Assembly: GCA_018820925.1 (NCBI GenBank)
Contig: JAHJNJ010000038.1
Coordinates: 1 to 64,000 of the forward strand
DNA: 64,000 nucleotides
Direction: 5' to 3'
DNA from: Gammaproteobacteria bacterium
GTDB taxonomy: Bacteria; Pseudomonadota; Gammaproteobacteria; Burkholderiales; Gallionellaceae
Shown in pieces: positions 61,071 through 64,000 of this stretch (within the stretch, counting starts at the first letter, position 1; every line of letters begins with the position of its first letter). The position numbers were made by a program, and so were the translations under genes. The notes beneath the pieces were generated by a model, which ran no database searches, was not told the DNA's origin, and saw only the letters and a list, made by a program, of their open reading frames with translations.

Positions 61071-62644
61071 CCATTTGGTGTCAAAACGGTCGGGACGGCT
61101 TCGGGCAGTATCTGCGGATAATCCTTGCTGAAATGCAGCCCGCGACTCTCGTGCCGGGAAAGTGCACTTTGTACGATCAGATCAGCAGTCAGAACCAGAT
61201 TGCGCAGTTCCAGCAGGTCGGCGCTGACATGGAAGTTGCTGTAATACTCGTTTATTTCTTCGTGCAGTAATTTTATTCGATGTTGAGCACGTTGTAGTCG
61301 CTTGGTCGTACGCACGATACCGACATAGTCCCACATAAAGCGGCGTAGTTCATCCCAGTTATGCGAGATCACCACAGTCTCATCTGCATCCGTCACGCGG
61401 CTTTCATCCCAATGCGGAAGCTCGGGAATACTAACGGGTACTTTGCTCAAGATGTCCAGGGAGGCCGCTTCGGCAAACACCAGACATTCCAGCAACGAGT
61501 TGCTGGCCAAACGGTTGGCACCATGCAGTCCGGTACAAGCTGTCTCCCCGATCGCATAGAGTCCTCTCACATCGGTACGTCCGTGTAAATCGGTCAAGAT
61601 TCCACCGCAGGTAAAATGTACAGCCGGAACGACCGGGATCGGCTGCTTGGAAATGTCTATTCCCAGCGCCAGACAACGCGAGTAAATGGTCGGGAAATGT
61701 TCTTGCAGGAATTCGAGGGGTTGGTGCGAGATGTCCAGATAGACACAGTCCAGACCGCGCTTCTTCATCTCGAAGTCGATAGCTCGCGCTACAACGTCGC
61801 GCGGCGCCAATTCGGCGCGTTCGTCGTGCCAAGGCATGAAGCGTGCGCCGTCCGGCAACTTCAAAATACCCCCTTCGCCGCGCACTGCCTCGCTGATTAG
61901 GAAGGATTTGGCATGGGGGTGGTAAAGGCAGGTTGGATGGAACTGAATGAATTCCATGTTGGATACGCGGCAGCCTGCACGCCAGCCCATGGCGATGCCG
62001 TCTCCTGTGGCGGTGTCCGGATTGGTGGTATACAGGTATACCTTGCCTGCTCCCCCGGTGGCGAGCACCGTATTTTCGGCTGCAATGGTGATTACTTCAC
62101 CGTTCAAACTGTTTAGTGCATATGCGCCGTAGCAGCAATTGTCGTCTTTTCGCAATTTTTTGCAGGTGATAAGATCAACGGCAATGTGGTTCTCGAGCAG
62201 GGTGATATTGGGATGTGCGCGAGCTCTGTTGGCAATGGTTTCCTGCACGGCTTGTCCGGTGGCATCTGCGGCATGGATAATACGGCGATGGCTGTGTCCG
62301 CCTTCCCGGGTAAGATGGTATCCACTATCCGAACTGGAATCGCGGGTGAACGGCACTCCCTGAGAAATCAGCCAGTCAATGACTGACGCACCATGTTCGA
62401 TCACGAAACGGGTTGTTTTTGGATCGCACAAGCCTGCTCCGGCGACCAAAGTGTCGCGGATGTGTTCATCCTGCGAATCGTCGGACGAGAGCACGGCTGC
62501 GATTCCGCCCTGCGCCCAGGCGCTGGCACCGTCAAGAAGCGATTTTTTTGTGATAACGGCGACTTTTTGCCTGTCGGCCAGTTTGAGTGCCAGTGACAGG
62601 CCGGCAAGTCCGCTACCAATGATGAGAGTATCGAAACGCAACAC
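61055..62644 (-). CDS. nadB: L-aspartate oxidase
   Basis: 529 residues, flavoprotein of the first step of NAD synthesis. FAD site [14 protein letters not shown] at the N-terminus, [18 protein letters not shown]-like [12 protein letters not shown], and the C-terminal helical domain. Supplies iminoaspartate to NadA (14267-15364). Divergent from rpoE. Confidence 0.96.
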   Translation of the reverse strand: MLRFDTLIIGSGLAGLSLALKLADRQKVAVITKKSLLDGASAWAQGGIAAVLSSDDSQDEHIRDTLVAGAGLCDPKTTRFVIEHGASVIDWLISQGVPFTRDSSSDSGYHLTREGGHSHRRIIHAADATGQAVQETIANRARAHPNITLLENHIAVDLITCKKLRKDDNCCYGAYALNSLNGEVITIAAENTVLATGGAGKVYLYTTNPDTATGDGIAMGWRAGCRVSNMEFIQFHPTCLYHPHAKSFLISEAVRGEGGILKLPDGARFMPWHDERAELAPRDVVARAIDFEMKKRGLDCVYLDISHQPLEFLQEHFPTIYSRCLALGIDISKQPIPVVPAVHFTCGGILTDLHGRTDVRGLYAIGETACTGLHGANRLASNSLLECLVFAEAASLDILSKVPVSIPELPHWDESRVTDADETVVISHNWDELRRFMWDYVGIVRTTKRLQRAQHRIKLLHEEINEYYSNFHVSADLLELRNLVLTADLIVQSALSRHESRGLHFSKDYPQILPEAVPTVLTPNGYVAD

Positions 62645-62715
62645 GCTACTTGTCCAATCGGGTTGATTACCCGGCGAACTATATCAAACTTGGGCGAGGG
62701 CCATGCTGACAGAGT

Positions 62716-62741
62716 GAACTTATTTCCAGCCTTGCGGTCAA
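62716..62741 (+). promoter_or_regulatory. Sigma-E-type promoter upstream of rpoE
   Basis: GAACTT (62716-62721), a 15-nt spacer and GTCAA (62737-62741), close to the GGAACTT-N15/16-GTCNAA pattern of RpoE-dependent promoters. Autoregulation of rpoE is usual, which supports the call. Confidence 0.5.
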
Positions 62742-62761
62742 TTCGGCTGAAACTGGCAAGG

Positions 62762-62791
62762 CTGACGTTAGGGTATCCATCCGGTTATACT
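62762..62791 (+). promoter_or_regulatory. Housekeeping promoter of rpoE
   Basis: CTGACG (62762-62767), an 18-nt spacer and TATACT (62786-62791). A second, sigma-70-type promoter nearer the gene. Confidence 0.5.
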
Positions 62792-62837
62792 AGCGAGCCG
62801 CTAATCAGCGGTTCAAATCAATAAACCGGAAGACGGA

Positions 62838-63437
62838 ATGGGTGACAGGGAGGTCGATCAGCAACTGGTGGAACGTGCGCAACGCGGCGACAAGCACGCG
62901 TTCGAGTTGCTGGTATCAAAATATCAGCGCCGGTTGGGCAGGTTGATTTCGCGCTTCGTGCGAAATGCCGCCGAAGCCGAGGACGTGACCCAGGATGCGT
63001 TCATCAAGGCGTATCGTGCTTTGCCGTCGTTCCGCGGGGATAGCGCGTTTTACACCTGGCTGTACCGGATCGGCATCAATACTGCCAAAAATCATCTGGT
63101 AGCCCAGGGGCGCAGAGCACCGACCAGTACTCCGTTTGACGCGGAAGAGGCGGAAGATTTCGAGGATGCGGCGCTGTTGCACGAAGTAGCGACACCCGAA
63201 AATGAATTGATGAGCAAGCAGGTGGTTGAGGTGGTGAATGCTTCTCTGCAAGAGTTGCCGGACGATTTGCGCACGGCGTTGACTTTGCGCGAGATCGAGG
63301 GGCTGAGCTACGAGGAGATTGCGGTTGTGATGAATTGTCCGATTGGCACGGTCAGGTCAAGAATTTTCAGGGCGCGCGAGGCGATCGCTACCAATCTGCG
63401 TCCTTTGTTGGGTACAAGCGAAAATACAAGGTGGTAA
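62838..63437 (+). CDS. rpoE: RNA polymerase sigma-E factor
   Basis: 199-residue ECF sigma factor of the RpoE group. Region 2 (YQRRLGRLISRFVRNAAEAEDVTQDAFIKAY) and region 4 (DLRTALTLREIEGLSYEEIAVVMNCPIGTVRSRIFRARE) are complete. Directs the envelope-stress response and is held by RseA encoded next. Confidence 0.97.
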   Translation: MGDREVDQQLVERAQRGDKHAFELLVSKYQRRLGRLISRFVRNAAEAEDVTQDAFIKAYRALPSFRGDSAFYTWLYRIGINTAKNHLVAQGRRAPTSTPFDAEEAEDFEDAALLHEVATPENELMSKQVVEVVNASLQELPDDLRTALTLREIEGLSYEEIAVVMNCPIGTVRSRIFRAREAIATNLRPLLGTSENTRW

Positions 63438-63439
63438 CC

Positions 63440-63919
63440 ATGAAACAGGAAATTTCGGCATTGATGGATGGGGAGATGTTTGAGGATCAGGCGGAGGCCT
63501 TCCTGGATAAACTCAAACGACATCCTGAGACAAGGCAGGATTGGGAAAATTATCATCTGATTGGCGATGTTTTGCGACAACCCGACCATGTTTGTAAAAG
63601 CTTCGGAGAGTCTTTCCATGAGCGATTGCAAGCCGAACCCACCGTAATTGCCCCCTATAAACGCACTTCCCAGCGAGTCCGTAATTTTGCCCTTTCTGCC
63701 GTTGCTTCCGTGATGGCGCTGGCTTTGGTTGCGTGGCTGTCGCTTCAGGTCGGTAGCGAACCCGCCCCCCGGGTTGCTGAAGCGAATTTACAGCAGGACA
63801 ACGCGATCAGGCCGGCTTCCGCGCAGGCGAACGATTACCTCATGGCACATCAGGAGTTTTCACCCAGTGCCGAGGTGCATGTTTCTGCTCCTTATATCCA
63901 TGCGGTGGCAGGCCGATAG
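63440..63919 (+). CDS. rseA: Anti-sigma-E factor RseA
   Basis: 159 residues. The N-terminal anti-sigma domain (EISALMDGEMFEDQAEAFLDKLK...WENYHLIGDVLR) is followed by one membrane helix (NFALSAVASVMALALVAWLSL) and a short periplasmic tail. Starts 2 nt after rpoE. Its stop overlaps the next start. Confidence 0.93.
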   Translation: MKQEISALMDGEMFEDQAEAFLDKLKRHPETRQDWENYHLIGDVLRQPDHVCKSFGESFHERLQAEPTVIAPYKRTSQRVRNFALSAVASVMALALVAWLSLQVGSEPAPRVAEANLQQDNAIRPASAQANDYLMAHQEFSPSAEVHVSAPYIHAVAGR

Positions 63920-64000
63920 TGCAAGTCTCAATGCAACAATCCAGATATCTGCTTTTCATGATGTTGCAGCTTGGTGTTGCAACTGCATTCGCCGACCCAT
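63919..64000 (+). CDS. rseB: RseB/MucB-family sigma-E regulator, N-terminus only
   Basis: The window ends 27 codons into this gene. A GTG at 63919 overlaps the rseA stop (TAGTG); an ATG at 63931 is the alternative. The visible part is a signal peptide (QQSRYLLFMMLQLGVATAFA) followed by DP. RseB is the periplasmic binder of RseA and normally follows it, so the name rests largely on position. Confidence 0.65.
   Translation, partial: MQVSMQQSRYLLFMMLQLGVATAFADP

Overview
The window reads as a chromosomal segment of a betaproteobacterium. GC content is moderately high, gene order is dense and operonic, and a tgt-yajC-secD-secF cluster, a nadB-rpoE-rseA cluster and an obgE-rpmA-rplU cluster are all present. 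The mix (ACR3 arsenic efflux, a di-haem cytochrome, class I fumarase, glycogen phosphorylase with glucokinase, a PmrA/QseB-type two-component system) would suit a member of the Nitrosomonadales, such as a Gallionellaceae-like organism. That placement is inference from gene content; no rRNA or tRNA gene lies in the window to test it.

Layout. 1-4.3 kb: the 3' end of tgt, then yajC, secD, secF and a DedA protein. 4.3-7.8 kb (minus strand): clpS-clpA-gluQ. 8-11.2 kb: a cold-shock gene, rluE, a degenerate UDP-GlcNAc-2-epimerase-like gene preceded by a tiny secreted-peptide ORF, an FmdB zinc-ribbon protein and a DUF502 membrane protein. 11.3-15.4 kb: aspS, a secreted guanyl RNase, barstar, nudB and nadA, all tightly packed. 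15.4-21 kb: an EEP phosphatase, a ClsB-type phospholipase D, glgP and glk. 21-24.1 kb: a sigma-54-type promoter followed by an orphan terminator, an Atm1-type ABC exporter and a PBP7-like endopeptidase. 24.3-28.2 kb: arsR-arsC-acr3, then a divergent MarR/aminotransferase pair and a small glutaredoxin.

28.3-42.4 kb is almost entirely on the minus strand: rpsT, argD-argF-argG, a macrodomain protein, ppnP, yajQ, yajL, a methyltransferase, a di-haem cytochrome with a two-component system, trxA, rho, rplU-rpmA and obgE-proB. 42.8-50 kb: murJ, a Rossmann-PAS-GGDEF protein, a small membrane protein, a PilZ protein, mnmC carrying two in-frame repeat insertions, a methyltransferase and a truncated haemoglobin. 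50-54 kb: rbgA, fumarase, a small zinc-ribbon membrane protein, a nested set of inverted repeats and the SRP RNA. 54-57.6 kb: dnaX-ybaB-recR-rluB. 57.6-60.6 kb: a signalling group (adenylate cyclase/PEGA, TPR-like lipoprotein, Ser/Thr kinase). 60.6-64 kb: ygfX, nadB, rpoE, rseA and the start of rseB.

The most unusual non-coding signals are these. (1) A near-consensus sigma-54 promoter at 21121-21137 lies about 70 nt upstream of a strong intrinsic terminator, and the predicted roughly 88-nt transcript carries three CCUCC anti-Shine-Dalgarno motifs. (2) A 468-bp fold-back element has 83-bp arms and is itself framed by arms of a dispersed repeat. (3) Textbook-like operator sites include a PmrA box, a duplicated GTCAA-N5-TTGAC palindrome and an ArsR dyad.
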